Assembly (NCBI GenBank): GCA_028283745.1
Contig: JAPWJZ010000007.1
Span: forward strand, 1 to 64,000
From: Micavibrio sp.
Lineage (GTDB): Bacteria > Pseudomonadota > Alphaproteobacteria > Micavibrionales > UBA2020
Direction: 5' to 3'
Length of the DNA stretch: 64,000 nucleotides
A model generated the notes under the pieces. The model had not been told where the DNA came from. It was given only the letters and a program-made list of their open reading frames with translations, and searched no databases. Both the position numbers and the translations under genes were made by a program. Shown in pieces: positions 18,395 through 27,729 of this stretch. How positions within the stretch are numbered: position 1 is the first letter of the stretch; the number at the start of each line of letters is the position of its first letter.

Positions 18395-19009
18395 TTATCG
18401 TGGGCTTGGGGCGCTCAGCGCCTCGACCGCTGCGATCCCGACAATTCCAGTACCGACCAGCGCCTCGGCCGTGCCCGCGCCTATGCCGCCCAGCGCGTAG
18501 ACCGGCGTCTGCGTGGCCTCGACGATCGCCATCAGGCCATCCAGGCCCAAAGGGGCTCCCGCGGACGGACTGTGGCTGGGAAAGATTGAGGAAACGATCA
18601 AGGCGTCGGCTCCAACCGCCGATCCTGCTTGGGCTGCGGCTTGGTCATGGGCGGCGAGGGTGATCAACCAGTCCGGATGGGCCGCGCGCAGTTGGGGAAG
18701 GCCGTTCGACAGCCGTTCGGGCAGGTGCACGCCGTCGGCTTGCAGCTCCGCCGCCAGGCCCGCGTCGGCGCCGACCAGCAGAATCAGGCCTCGACGCCGG
18801 GTGATTTCGCGCAGCCTCAACCCCTGGATCGCCGCATCGGTCGCGCCGAAGGCCCGGAAAACCACGGCGGCGCCGGCCGGCAAGCGCTCGGCGACGCGCT
18901 CGGGATCGGGCGTTCGCCACGGATCGGTGAAGAACAGCAGGTTCGGGCCCGGCTTTCCGCGCACCAGCCATGGGCGAAGCCGCGCGGCCGTTCTAGACAG
19001 GGCTTCCAT
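18395..19009 (-). CDS. Thiamine phosphate synthase/TenI family protein
   Basis: A 204-residue (beta/alpha)8-type protein of the TMP-TENI family. Motifs are LLFFTDP at the first strand, LLVGADAGLAAELQADGVHLPE at the substrate region and VYALGGIGAGTAEALVGTGIVGIAAVEAL at the phosphate-binding end. The canonical ThiE TPTK-type segment is replaced by FPSHSPSAGAPLG, so it may be TenI-like or a divergent synthase rather than true ThiE. I chose the ATG at 19009. Longer upstream frames run antisense into the next gene. It is transcribed divergently from yggS with only 24 bases between the starts. Confidence 0.75.
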   Translation of the reverse strand: MEALSRTAARLRPWLVRGKPGPNLLFFTDPWRTPDPERVAERLPAGAAVVFRAFGATDAAIQGLRLREITRRRGLILLVGADAGLAAELQADGVHLPERLSNGLPQLRAAHPDWLITLAAHDQAAAQAGSAVGADALIVSSIFPSHSPSAGAPLGLDGLMAIVEATQTPVYALGGIGAGTAEALVGTGIVGIAAVEALSAPSPR

Positions 19010-19033
19010 CTGGTCGATCACGTGTTCCAAGCC

Positions 19034-19678
19034 ATGTCTGACGTCTACGCCTCGATCCAATCCCGCATCCACGCCGCCGCCCTGGCCGCCGGCCGCCCGG
19101 TCGACGCGGTGACCCTGGTGGCGGTGTCCAAGCTGCAGCCCTGGGATCATATCGCGCCCATTCTCGACGCGGGCCAGCGGGTATTTGGCGAAAATCGCGT
19201 CCAGGAGGCGGTGGGGCGGTGGAGCGAACGCCGCGCGGAGATCGAGCTGAGGCTGATCGGACCGCTGCAAAGCAACAAGGCGCACGAGGCCGTGGCCTTT
19301 TTCGACGTGATCGAAAGCCTGGATCGCGAGAAGCTGGCGCGCGTGCTGGCCGACGAGATCCAGGCCCAGGGCAGGGCGCCTCGTCTGTTCATCCAGGTCA
19401 ATACAGGCGAAGAGCCTCAGAAGGCTGGGGTGATCCCCAGCCAGGCCGACAGTTTCATCGCGCTTTGCCGAGGTCTCGACCTGCCCGTCGAAGGACTGAT
19501 GTGCATTCCGCCGGTGGACCTGGATCCTGCGCCTCATTTCCAATTGCTGGGCCAGATCGCGGCGCGCAATGAGCTGGAAAAGCTGTCCATGGGCATGAGC
19601 GACGACTTCGAGACCGCCATCGCCTGCGGCGCCACGTCGGTGCGGGTGGGTTCGGCCCTGTTCGGCGTGCGGGCCTAG
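19034..19678 (+). CDS. yggS: PLP homeostasis protein, YggS/PROSC family
   Basis: A 214-residue single-domain pyridoxal-phosphate-binding barrel protein that controls cellular PLP levels and has no known catalysis. The PLP Lys is in LVAVSKLQP near residue 36, followed by FGENRVQEA, LIGPLQSNK, IQVNTGEEPQKAG and the C-terminal SMGMSDDFETAIACGATSVRVGSALFG, all family signatures. The ATG at 19034 gives MSDVYASIQSRI. The stop codon shares a CTAG palindrome with the stop of the convergent L,D-transpeptidase gene. Confidence 0.95.
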   Translation: MSDVYASIQSRIHAAALAAGRPVDAVTLVAVSKLQPWDHIAPILDAGQRVFGENRVQEAVGRWSERRAEIELRLIGPLQSNKAHEAVAFFDVIESLDREKLARVLADEIQAQGRAPRLFIQVNTGEEPQKAGVIPSQADSFIALCRGLDLPVEGLMCIPPVDLDPAPHFQLLGQIAARNELEKLSMGMSDDFETAIACGATSVRVGSALFGVRA

Positions 19679-20202
19679 GCCGCGGCGACCTCGACCGCGT
19701 CACCAAGCTGGGCGGCGGCCAGCAAGGCTTCGACATCGGCCCGGGCCAGGGCCACGCAACCCTCGGTGCCGGGGTAGCCGTCGCGCGCCAGGTGCAGGAA
19801 GATCGCCGAGCCTCGGCCTGGAACGGGCGGATCGTCGTTGTGGCCCAAGACCAGCACCAGGTCGTAGACATGATCGTCACGCCACATCCGCTCGGCGCTG
19901 GCCGGGTAGGGCAGTTTGACGGGTCGATTATAGGCGGGATCGGCGGGCGCGTCGCACCAGCCGTCATCGGGCGCGATCGCTTGGGCCGGCAAGGCGGTCA
20001 CCGGCCCGTTCGGATACGCGTCGGGTCGATAGAGCACATGGCGGATCGGCCAAACGCCCGCTGGGCTCTTGTTGTCGCCCTCGCGCTTGTCGTCCGCCGC
20101 GATCACCCCGGCCTTGCCGAGCGCGCAGCGGGCGGCGCCGTCGCGCCAGACAATCTGACCTGAGGCGATCTGACCGTCGGGATGAGCGCGAAAGATCGTC
20201 AA
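19675..20202 (-). CDS. L,D-transpeptidase family protein (YkuD domain)
   Basis: A 175-residue protein whose C-terminal motif HLARDGYPGTEGCVAL carries the YkuD catalytic Cys with an upstream His (GHNDDPPVPGRGSAIFLHL). These enzymes form or trim 3-3 peptidoglycan cross-links. No signal peptide is evident, so export is uncertain and it could act on other substrates. It overlaps the yggS stop by four bases (convergent) and is divergent from the CenR-like gene. Confidence 0.82.
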   Translation of the reverse strand: MTIFRAHPDGQIASGQIVWRDGAARCALGKAGVIAADDKREGDNKSPAGVWPIRHVLYRPDAYPNGPVTALPAQAIAPDDGWCDAPADPAYNRPVKLPYPASAERMWRDDHVYDLVLVLGHNDDPPVPGRGSAIFLHLARDGYPGTEGCVALARADVEALLAAAQLGDAVEVAAA

Positions 20203-20285
20203 GTCGGGGCTCCGGAAGGCGTGGCGGCGTTTGGCCGAGAAAGCGCCCTTGGCGCCGGGGGCCGCAGCGGTGCATGTTCCCGCTC

Positions 20286-20972
20286 ATGGCGCAACGCAAA
20301 ACCCTACTCCTGGTCGACGACGACGATGATCTGCGCGGGGCTCTGGCCGAGCAGCTCGCACTCCATGAGGAGTTCGCGGTCGCCGAAGCGCCCACGGCCG
20401 GCGAGGGCGTGCGCATGGCGCGCGAGCTCAAGCCCGACCTGGTCCTGCTGGACGTCGACCTGCCCGACATGGACGGCCGCGAGGCCTGTCGCCTGATGCG
20501 CAAGAACGGGGTCACGGCCCCGGTCATCATGCTGACGGCGGCGGCCAGCGACAGCGACACGATCCTGGGGCTGGAGTCCGGCGCCAACGACTATGTCACC
20601 AAACCCTTCCGCTTCGGGGTGTTGCTGGCCCGCATCCGCGCCCAGCTTCGCAGCTATGAGGCCTCGGAAGACGCGCTGTTCCGCATCGGCCCCTACGAGT
20701 TCCGGCCCTCGGCCAAGCTGCTGATCGACGAGAAGCAGAAGAAGGTCCGGCTGACCGAGAAAGAGACCAATATCCTCAAATACCTCTACCGCGCCGGCTC
20801 CAAGCCGGTGTCGCGCGAGGAGCTGCTGACCGAGGTCTGGGGCTACAACGCTGGCGTCACCACCCACACCCTGGAAACCCACGTCTATCGCCTGCGCCAG
20901 AAGATCGAGCCCGATCCGACCGTGGCGCGGATCCTGATCACCGAGATGGGCGGATATCGGTTGCAGCCCTAG
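20286..20972 (+). CDS. cenR: OmpR-family response regulator, CenR-like
   Basis: A 228-residue two-domain regulator. The receiver domain starts LLLVDDDDDLRGAL, has the phospho-acceptor Asp in PDLVLLDVDLPDMDG near residue 55 and the conserved Lys in YVTKPF. The C-terminal winged helix (LTEKETNILKYLYRAGSKPVSREELL ... VTTHTLETHVYRLRQKI) binds DNA. In C. crescentus the essential envelope regulator CenR is encoded here, next to secB, as I recall. The name therefore rests on synteny and sequence resemblance. No kinase gene is adjacent, consistent with CenK being encoded elsewhere. Confidence 0.8.
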   Translation: MAQRKTLLLVDDDDDLRGALAEQLALHEEFAVAEAPTAGEGVRMARELKPDLVLLDVDLPDMDGREACRLMRKNGVTAPVIMLTAAASDSDTILGLESGANDYVTKPFRFGVLLARIRAQLRSYEASEDALFRIGPYEFRPSAKLLIDEKQKKVRLTEKETNILKYLYRAGSKPVSREELLTEVWGYNAGVTTHTLETHVYRLRQKIEPDPTVARILITEMGGYRLQP

Positions 20973-20984
20973 GCCGGACAAAGA

Positions 20985-21018
20985 AAAGGCCCCAACCGCC
21001 GAGGCGGTTGGGGCCTTT
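20985..21018. terminator. Bidirectional terminator between cenR and secB
   Basis: A nearly perfect GC-rich stem (20985-21000 with 21003-21018, a four-base effective loop) is bounded by A residues on the left and T residues on the right. It can therefore end the convergent cenR and secB transcripts in both directions. Confidence 0.85.
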
Positions 21019-21041
21019 GTCTTGAAGCGCCCTGATCAGGA

Positions 21042-21536
21042 TCAGGCGTTGCCGACCACCACGCCTTCGGCCTGGGCCTTGCGCGCGGCGTAGACGCCGG
21101 CGAAGTCGATCGGGTCGATCAGGAAGGGCGGGAAGCCGCCTTCGGTGGTGACGTCCGAGATCAGGCGGCGGGCATAGGGGAACAGGAAGCGCGGGCACTC
21201 GATCAGCAGCACCGCTTCCAGTTCGCTTTCCGGAACGCCGGCGATCTGGAACAGGCCGCCGTACATCACCTCGACGTGGAACACCGGCTGCTCGTCGCGG
21301 GTGGCGCGGGCCGAAAGCTTCAGATCCACCTCGAACAGGCCGTCCGGGCGACCGCGGGCGTTCATCTCGACGCCCATGTCGATGGCCGGCGGAGCGCCGC
21401 CGGCGCGCAGGGAGTCGGGGGCCAGCGGGCTTTCGAACGAGAAGTCGCGCACGAACTGGGCGACGATGCGGATGCCGGTTTCACCGCCCACGAGGTCTTC
21501 GGGCGCGGCGGGCGGAGCGGCGTTGGTGTCGGTCAT
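21042..21536 (-). CDS. secB: Protein-export chaperone SecB
   Basis: Tetrameric cytoplasmic chaperone that keeps exported proteins unfolded and hands them to SecA. The 164-residue product has the SecB core ([70 protein letters not shown]). I chose the ATG at 21536, giving [10 protein letters not shown]; the longer frame upstream lacks support. It converges with cenR and is divergent from timA, an arrangement seen in Caulobacter. Confidence 0.95.
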   Translation of the reverse strand: MTDTNAAPPAAPEDLVGGETGIRIVAQFVRDFSFESPLAPDSLRAGGAPPAIDMGVEMNARGRPDGLFEVDLKLSARATRDEQPVFHVEVMYGGLFQIAGVPESELEAVLLIECPRFLFPYARRLISDVTTEGGFPPFLIDPIDFAGVYAARKAQAEGVVVGNA

Positions 21537-21710
21537 GATCGATAAAATCCGTATTCGGCGTCGAAATTGGCCGCTAGGAGAGAGCCGGGCTGCTAACACG
21601 CGGGCGGCTGGCGCGCAACGCCAGGCGCCTGACGCGCGAGCCTGTTCTCGCCTATATAGGCAGGATGTCTCGCCAGGGTCGCCCGCCTTGGCCAATGAGC
21701 GGAAAATATC

Positions 21711-22310
21711 GTGTTCTTTGAATGGATCATTCTGGCGGTTCTGGCCGCGGTCATCCTCTACCAGCTCTACGCCACCCTGGGGCGTCGCGTTGGGCGTCAG
21801 CCCGAGGACGCCGCGGCGGTTCCGGCCAATGGCGCGCCGCGTGATCTGAAGGCGTCGGACGCGCCGCCCGAAGCCCTACCGGGCATCGCGGCCTTGCGCG
21901 CGCGTCAGGCCGACTTCGACGTCGGCCAGTTCCTGAGCGGATCGCGCCAGGCCTATGAGCTGATCGTCAAGGCCTTCGCCACCGGTGACCGCGAGGCGCT
22001 CAAGCCTCTGCTGTCCGACGAGGTGATGGCCAATTTCGAAACGGCCATGACCGCGCGCGAAGCCGACAACCGCACCGAGCGCGCCGAATTCCTGGCCGCG
22101 CCGCGCATCGACCTGGACTCCATGGCCGTCGAAGGCGACCTCGCCAAGGCGGTGGTCCGCATCCTGGCGGAGATCCGCACCCGCTCGACCAGCGCCGAGG
22201 GCGAGGCGGTGGATGATCGCCGTACGGCCGATCTATGGACTTTCGAGCGGGACCTGAAGAGCAAGAACCCGAACTGGACCCTGGTCCGCGTCGACATCGC
22301 GGAGGCGTAT
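21711..22310 (+). CDS. TimA/Tim44 family protein, 3' end lost at junction
   Basis: About 200 residues with an N-terminal membrane helix (residues 4-21), a short linker and a Tim44-like domain. That domain contains [37 protein letters not shown] and ends at [25 protein letters not shown]. It is a predicted inner-membrane-anchored adaptor. The start is a GTG. After about position 22,305 the frame runs into antisense sequence of the next gene (Gly-rich, no homology), and the stop at 22,694 is spurious. The natural stop was probably a few codons after IAEA, so only the tail is missing. Confidence 0.75.
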
Positions 22311-22325
22311 CTTGACGGTTTTATC
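22285..22325. other. Probable chimeric junction between two genomes
   Basis: Left of this point the sequence is GC-rich with Caulobacteraceae gene content and order. Right of it GC falls, AT-rich spacers appear and Lys/Asn codons ending in A/T become frequent. The plus-strand timA frame and the minus-strand FUSC frame both run through this point into nonsense. No insertion-sequence ends, tRNA or direct repeats are seen, so an assembly join fits better than a natural insertion. Confidence 0.75.
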
Positions 22326-23198
22326 GGTCTTCAACGCGTCGGCGGCGGCGTTCAGCGCGGCGGCGGCGGTTTGCGACAGGGCGGCAAGGGGCGGGGCCAG
22401 TACATCGACAGCGGGTTTGGGCAGCGGCAGCACAACCGCGCGGCCGATAATCACCATGTCGCTGCGCAGGCGGCGGATCATGCGGAGCAGGGGGTCGGGG
22501 TCGGGCTCGTTCGTCAGGCGGTGCTTGCGCTCCCGCTTGGCTTCATCGCCGACGCCTTCCAGCCTGGTGATGGCGGCGCGAATTTTTGTATGCGCGGTTT
22601 CAACCGCGGCATAGTCCAGCTGCGATGCGGCAACTTCCAGCAGGCGCGTCAGCAGGTCGGCATAAGTCTTCAGCACATCCGCCGCCGCCGATGACAGCGT
22701 GCTGTGCGCGCGCGATGGCAATACGGTGAGTGACACGATAAGACCGATGATGCAGCCAAAGCCGATGTCTAAAACCCGGTGTTCGGCATAGGTAATGGGG
22801 CTCATGTTCAGCACGGCGGCATTGCCGAACAGCATAATGGCAACGGTAATGGGCGCAATTTTAAAGTTCGGCTTTACGGCGGCAAGGAATGATGTCGGGG
22901 CAAGTGCCAGGATAACCCAAAGGCTGAAAATATAAGGGTCTTCATGCGGCGCAAACGTGCAAATAATTGCGCCCCAGGCGGCACCCGCAAACGTGCCCAG
23001 CATACGCTCCACCGCGGCCTTGACGCTGCCGCCCACGCTGGTCTGCGTGACCAGAATGGCGGTAAAAACCAGCCAGTAACCCTGCGGCGTTGACAGCATA
23101 TGCATGGCGGCATAAGCCACTAGCGCCGCGACAGTCACGCGGATGGTCAGGCGCAGATGAGGCTTATATTTTGTAAAAGTATCGGCGAGGGCGTTCAT
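22311..23198 (-). CDS. FUSC-family membrane protein, C-terminus lost at junction
   Basis: About 296 residues remain from the start. There is an N-terminal bundle of five or six membrane helices with the FUSC signature YWLVFTAILVTQTSVGGSVKAAVERMLGTFAG, then a cytoplasmic helical region (STLSSAAADVLKTYADLLTRLLEVAASQ, RLRSDMVIIGRAV). FUSC proteins resemble aromatic-acid efflux (AaeB) and fusaric-acid resistance pumps; the substrate is unknown. The open frame continues to 22,233, but after about 22,310 it reads antisense to timA. The true C-terminus is therefore absent. Confidence 0.75.
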
Positions 23199-23274
23199 TT
23201 GCAGAAGAATAGCGCAAAGCGGACAGGTTTTTCCACTGTCTTGTCACGCCTGAATATTAAATATGCGCGAGCTT

Positions 23275-24756
23275 TTATGGTTTCGGCGGTTTGTCGTTAT
23301 TATTGCCGTTTCCGCGCCGCTTCCACGGCAGCCAGGTGTCTTCGCCGGGCGGGGGCTTGTTGTCGTTTTCCGGCGGCGCGGGCAATTCGCGGAAGGGCGA
23401 GCCGATTTTTTTGACGAACTTGGTAATGTCGTCACCGGCTTCCTTGATGGAATTGAGGATTTTATTCTGGCTGTCGAGCTTGCCCTGCAGCACGTTGTAC
23501 ATGCGGTCGAGGTCTTGCTTGTGCGTATCTGTCAGGCGGAGGGCGAGTGCTTTCAGCTCCGCATCGCCGTCTTCGGGCGTGGCGGTAAGAATGTCGCTCG
23601 CATAGCCCAAGACTTTTTGATAGGTGCGGGTCAGCGTTTTTACCGTCTTCGCATCGTCAAGGCGGGTGGTGAGGGCCTGCAGCGCCAGCTTGCTGTCGTT
23701 GTGGCGTTCTTCCGTAAAGGCGCGGTGCTTCAGAATTTCACAAAGGCGCTCCATATCCGCATCATTGTCTTTCACGACCTTTTCGGCGAATTTTTCCAGC
23801 GCCTTCAGGTTTTCGTGGCTTGCGTCATCCATGGTCGCGGTCGGCGCGTCTTTATCGTTTTCAACGTCGATCACGCCATCAAAGCTAATGAAGCGGTCCC
23901 CGATTTCTTCGCGCAGGTCATTCGCCACGTCCATCAACGACATGTTAATGACCAGCGACAGCAACAGGTTGCCGTTGGATTTGGAGATCATGCCCAGGGG
24001 GCCAAGCTTGTTGAATTCTTCCGGCGACAGCGAATTTTCAACATTGCCGGTGCCAAGATGGACGACGACAATTTCAGCATCCGGCGGCGCAAGCTTTTTG
24101 GCTTGGGTCATCAAACGGCGCATGCAGTTGCCGGCGAAGAATCCGCCATCGATCAGCGCATGGCGGTGCGTGACGTTGGGCATGTCTTCGTTCGGGGTCG
24201 TCTGGTAATACTTTGACGGGAAGTAGGTGGGCGCTGTGGTGCTGGCGCGCACGGCATCGCGCATCAGCATGCTGCTCCAGCCTTCGGCGGAGCTGTCCTT
24301 CTGGCCCTTCAGGTGCGTAATCCATACGGGGCGGAAATTTTTAATGTCGGTTGCGGGGATGAGAAGGTGGTTGAGGGAATCCTTCATCTTCGCATCGCCC
24401 AGTTTCAGGCGCAGGGCGTCTTCCAGCGGTTTCGGGTCGTACATGGCGGAAGACGACAGGCGGCGGATGCTTTTGAATTTCATCTCCGGAAAAATGCTGG
24501 GGCCGTAGGTGTAGTAAAAATTCTTGAGATCCTGCGCGGAATGTTTGGGCTTCGTCTTGTCCGCATCATCCGGCACGGAAAGACCTGCGGCCAGAATGGC
24601 GCCGGTGGAGGTGCCACCGATCATGTCGAACAGTTCGGAGATGGGTTTGCCCGTGCGTTCCTCAATTTCCTGCAAAATGCGCGCAGGGACCAGGCCGCGA
24701 ATACCGCCGCCATCAATCGACAAAACTGTAAAAACGCGTTTTTTCTTGTTTTCCAT
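23275..24756 (-). CDS. Patatin-like phospholipase with C-terminal extension
   Basis: A 493-residue protein. The patatin domain has the oxyanion loop DGGGIRG at residues 15-21, the nucleophile elbow GTSTG at 48-52 (Ser50) and the catalytic Asp in DGG near residue 203, so the Ser-Asp dyad is intact. The order (SIDGGGIRGLVPARIL, GKPISELFD) resembles the CapV-like branch of patatins. After about residue 330 it carries a helical, charged extension ending in a Pro/Asn/Lys-rich tail (PPPGEDTWLPWKRRG). No signal peptide is seen. No nucleotidyltransferase or ubiquitin-like genes are nearby, so a CBASS role is not supported. The ATG at 24,756 was preferred to a start four codons upstream. Confidence 0.9.
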   Translation of the reverse strand: MENKKKRVFTVLSIDGGGIRGLVPARILQEIEERTGKPISELFDMIGGTSTGAILAAGLSVPDDADKTKPKHSAQDLKNFYYTYGPSIFPEMKFKSIRRLSSSAMYDPKPLEDALRLKLGDAKMKDSLNHLLIPATDIKNFRPVWITHLKGQKDSSAEGWSSMLMRDAVRASTTAPTYFPSKYYQTTPNEDMPNVTHRHALIDGGFFAGNCMRRLMTQAKKLAPPDAEIVVVHLGTGNVENSLSPEEFNKLGPLGMISKSNGNLLLSLVINMSLMDVANDLREEIGDRFISFDGVIDVENDKDAPTATMDDASHENLKALEKFAEKVVKDNDADMERLCEILKHRAFTEERHNDSKLALQALTTRLDDAKTVKTLTRTYQKVLGYASDILTATPEDGDAELKALALRLTDTHKQDLDRMYNVLQGKLDSQNKILNSIKEAGDDITKFVKKIGSPFRELPAPPENDNKPPPGEDTWLPWKRRGNGNNNDKPPKP

Positions 24757-25079
24757 GTCCGGTCCCAACCGGGGCTTTCGGGCGCTTTACGCCCGTTTGG
24801 TCCTGCCCCATTCAAAAGCAACAACCACACCCAAAGCCGTTTTTTATTATAATTGCTGAAAGTGTATTGAAATTTCCGGCATATGTCAGCCCCCAAAGCG
24901 CAATTAATTAACATATTTAAGTACTTTTATTGCGTAAAATTAATCGCGTCAATTTTTTTATAATTTGAAGCTAAATTTAATAAAAGTTTAAATAAAATAC
25001 ATAATTATATAAGTAATGGGCGAGTTCATACGTTTAAGTATATAAGTCCATACTGAAAACTGACAAAAGCGAGGGTGGA
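24757..25079. promoter_or_regulatory. AT-rich divergent promoter region
   Basis: These 323 bases separate the divergent patatin and histidine kinase genes. The part from about 24,900 to 25,050 is strikingly AT-rich, with many TTTAA/TAAAT runs, unlike any coding part of the window. It probably holds both promoters and may be a target for a nucleoid protein. I could not assign a specific -35/-10 pair or operator. Confidence 0.4.
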
Positions 25080-27728
25080 GTGCCGTCAACAGCAGCGAAA
25101 ACCCAGACGGGCAAAGGCAAGGGGTATTTAAAGACGGATACTGTTTCGTCTTTTATCCTCGTCAACGGGATCGTCATTGCCGCCATTACGTTTGTGGTGC
25201 TGCATTTCGCTATGGCGAACATGCGCGCGCTTGAAGCCCGCAACCTGACCCGCGACATTCTGCGCGCCACCGAAAGCTCGCTGCTGGATATGGAGAAAAC
25301 AGTCCATACGCTGCAGCTGTTCTATTCATCCGTCAATTTGTACGACCAGCAGCAGGCGCCGATGGTGACACGTGTGCAGAAATTGCTGACCGGCGGCGCG
25401 CCGCTGACCTCGACGCTGTGGGCGACTAATGCCGGCGTCTGGCACCAGGAAGATATTCAGGCCATGACGCAGCGCGATGCCTATGACGTATCGCTCGGGT
25501 GGCCGCAGTATGAGGAGCTATATAAAGAAGCGCAGCGCCTTAACTTTAATCAGGTCGGATATCTGCAGGATATGTCGTGGCCCGCGTTTTCAAAAATCAC
25601 CAACAACAGTGCCGACCAACCAGTTGGGCTGATTGTAAAAACGCAGATGCCGGATAAAAGCACCGGTATTCTGTTCGTTGTCACCACGCCCGACAAAATT
25701 TTTGGCAATAGCTGGACGACACAACGTGATGACATTGACAGCGTTGTCATTCAGGACCGCGCCACCGGTTTTGTTCTGGTGAACAACAAGTTCAGCTCAT
25801 ATAGCGGTATGGCTCCGCCGGATTCAGACGCCGATGTTGAAACCGTTGACTACGTGCTGCAGCTGGGCGAACAATACTGGCAGATTAAATTTGGCGTGCG
25901 CCCGACTCTTGTGTCTAAAATGCTGCGTGCGGCGCCTTGGGGTGCAATGGGGCTTATTCTTATCCTTACCGGCGCCGCTGCCGGTATTGCCCGCCGCAAG
26001 CATAAGCAGGATTTGAAGCTCGAGGAAATGTCCAAAAACCTCGAAGGCGCGCATAACGAACTGCAGAACAAAACATCCGAGCGCGACAAGCTGTTCCACG
26101 CCCTGCGCAAGTCGGAGCGTGAATACCGCGCGGTCATCAACTCCGTGTCTGACGTGATTTTTGAGACGGACGAAATGGGCCGCCTGATGTTCCTGAACGA
26201 GACATGGAAGAAAATGACGCTGCGTGAGGTTAGTGACAGCATGAATGAATCGCTGTTCTCGCTGATCGACCCCGTCGACCAGCAAAAGCAGCGTGATATG
26301 TTCGATGAGCTCGTGCGCGGCGAGCGGCAGGCTTACCGCGTTGAAACACGCCTGAATCTTGGGCACGGGACCTTCAAGCCGGTCGATGTTGCCTTTTCTA
26401 TGCTGCGCATGACGGAAGACAAAAGCATTCGCGTTGTCGGCACCATTACCGACATCGAAAAACGCCGCCGCGCTGAAATGGCGGTGCGCGAGGCAGAACA
26501 ACGCTTCCGTGCGATTTTTGAAAACTCCGTTTCCGGCATCTATCAGGTCGCGCCGGATGGCCGCTTCCTGAACGCCAACATGGCGCTGGCGGAAATGCTG
26601 GGCTACGGCAGCACCGGCGAGCTGATGGCAAGCATCACTGACATCGGCGCGCAATTATATGTGCGGCCGGAAGAGCGCAACGAATTTGTGCAAAAGCTGT
26701 TGTTTGAAGGCCGCGTTTCCGGCCACGAGGCGGAAGTTATGCGCCGCGACGGCAAGCACATGTGGCTGATGCAGAACGCCCGCGTCGTGCGGTCGGAACG
26801 CGGGGGTGTTGAATATTACGAAGGCAGCGTCTGGGATGTGACTGAGCGCAAGGAAGCGGAAGACGCCATGCGCTACGCCCGCGTGCAGGCAGAAATTTCC
26901 AGCCGCACACGCATGGAATTCCTTGCCAATATGTCGCACGAATTGCGCACGCCGCTGAACGCCGTCATCGGCTTCTCCGAAATCATCAAGGATGAAGTCA
27001 TGGGGCCCATCGGGGTAAATGTTTACAAGGAATATGCGCAGGATATTTACGACAGCGGCAATTACCTTTTGAAAATTATCTCTGAAATTCTTGAGGTCTC
27101 TAAAATCGAGACGGGCAACCGCGAGCTGAACGTCAGCAACTTCCGCCTTATCAAGGCGCTGAAGTCCTGCATGACAATCATGAGTACGCGCATTGAACAG
27201 GCGGGCGTCGACTTCAAAATTCACCTGCCCGAAGACCTGCCGGAACTGCTGGCGGAAGAACTGGGCTTCAAGCAGATCATGCTGAACCTGATCGGCAACG
27301 CCATTAAATTCACGCCCACCGGCGGCAAGGTCAGCGTTGAAGCGTCGCTGGCAGATGATGACCGCATGATCATCGACGTGGTCGATAGCGGCATTGGCAT
27401 GTCGGCGGAAGAAATTAAAAAGGCCATGCAGCCCTTCGGCAAGGTCGACAATACCTTCAGCGGCATGAAGGCCGGCACGGGGCTTGGCCTGACCATTGTG
27501 GAATCGCTTGTACGCCTGCACGGCGGCGAATTCCAGATCATTAGCGAAAAAGGCGCAGGCACCACTGCCCGCGTTATCATGCCTGCATCCCGCGTGCTGA
27601 TGGAAACCCGTCCGCGCCGCAAGGATACCGACAAGGCGGAAGAGGCAGCATCCGTTGATGTTACGCCCCAGTCCGAAGCAAAGCCGGAGGCTTCAGAAAC
27701 CGGCCCGCAGCTTAAAGTCGTGAAATAA
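25080..27728 (+). CDS. Membrane PAS-domain sensor histidine kinase
   Basis: An 882-residue hybrid-free sensor kinase. Membrane helices lie near residues 24-46 and 283-305, flanking a periplasmic sensor region of about 235 residues. Then come a short coiled linker, two PAS domains (about 345-465 and 470-590, each ending in a PAC-like segment), a HisKA domain with the phospho-acceptor His620 in NMSHELRTPLN, and an ATPase domain with N box NLIGNAIKFTP, G1 DSGIGM and G2 GTGLGL. A disordered acidic tail follows. The start is GTG directly after a GAGGGTGGA ribosome-site stretch. No response regulator gene is adjacent, so the partner and signal are unknown. The HisKA type resembles PleC/DivJ-like alphaproteobacterial kinases. 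Confidence 0.92.
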   Translation: MPSTAAKTQTGKGKGYLKTDTVSSFILVNGIVIAAITFVVLHFAMANMRALEARNLTRDILRATESSLLDMEKTVHTLQLFYSSVNLYDQQQAPMVTRVQKLLTGGAPLTSTLWATNAGVWHQEDIQAMTQRDAYDVSLGWPQYEELYKEAQRLNFNQVGYLQDMSWPAFSKITNNSADQPVGLIVKTQMPDKSTGILFVVTTPDKIFGNSWTTQRDDIDSVVIQDRATGFVLVNNKFSSYSGMAPPDSDADVETVDYVLQLGEQYWQIKFGVRPTLVSKMLRAAPWGAMGLILILTGAAAGIARRKHKQDLKLEEMSKNLEGAHNELQNKTSERDKLFHALRKSEREYRAVINSVSDVIFETDEMGRLMFLNETWKKMTLREVSDSMNESLFSLIDPVDQQKQRDMFDELVRGERQAYRVETRLNLGHGTFKPVDVAFSMLRMTEDKSIRVVGTITDIEKRRRAEMAVREAEQRFRAIFENSVSGIYQVAPDGRFLNANMALAEMLGYGSTGELMASITDIGAQLYVRPEERNEFVQKLLFEGRVSGHEAEVMRRDGKHMWLMQNARVVRSERGGVEYYEGSVWDVTERKEAEDAMRYARVQAEISSRTRMEFLANMSHELRTPLNAVIGFSEIIKDEVMGPIGVNVYKEYAQDIYDSGNYLLKIISEILEVSKIETGNRELNVSNFRLIKALKSCMTIMSTRIEQAGVDFKIHLPEDLPELLAEELGFKQIMLNLIGNAIKFTPTGGKVSVEASLADDDRMIIDVVDSGIGMSAEEIKKAMQPFGKVDNTFSGMKAGTGLGLTIVESLVRLHGGEFQIISEKGAGTTARVIMPASRVLMETRPRRKDTDKAEEAASVDVTPQSEAKPEASETGPQLKVVK

Positions 27729-27729
27729 C

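Noticed and set aside
22311-22694. Gly-rich C-terminal extension of the TimA frame
   Set aside because: It is antisense to the FUSC coding sequence beyond the junction, not a real domain.
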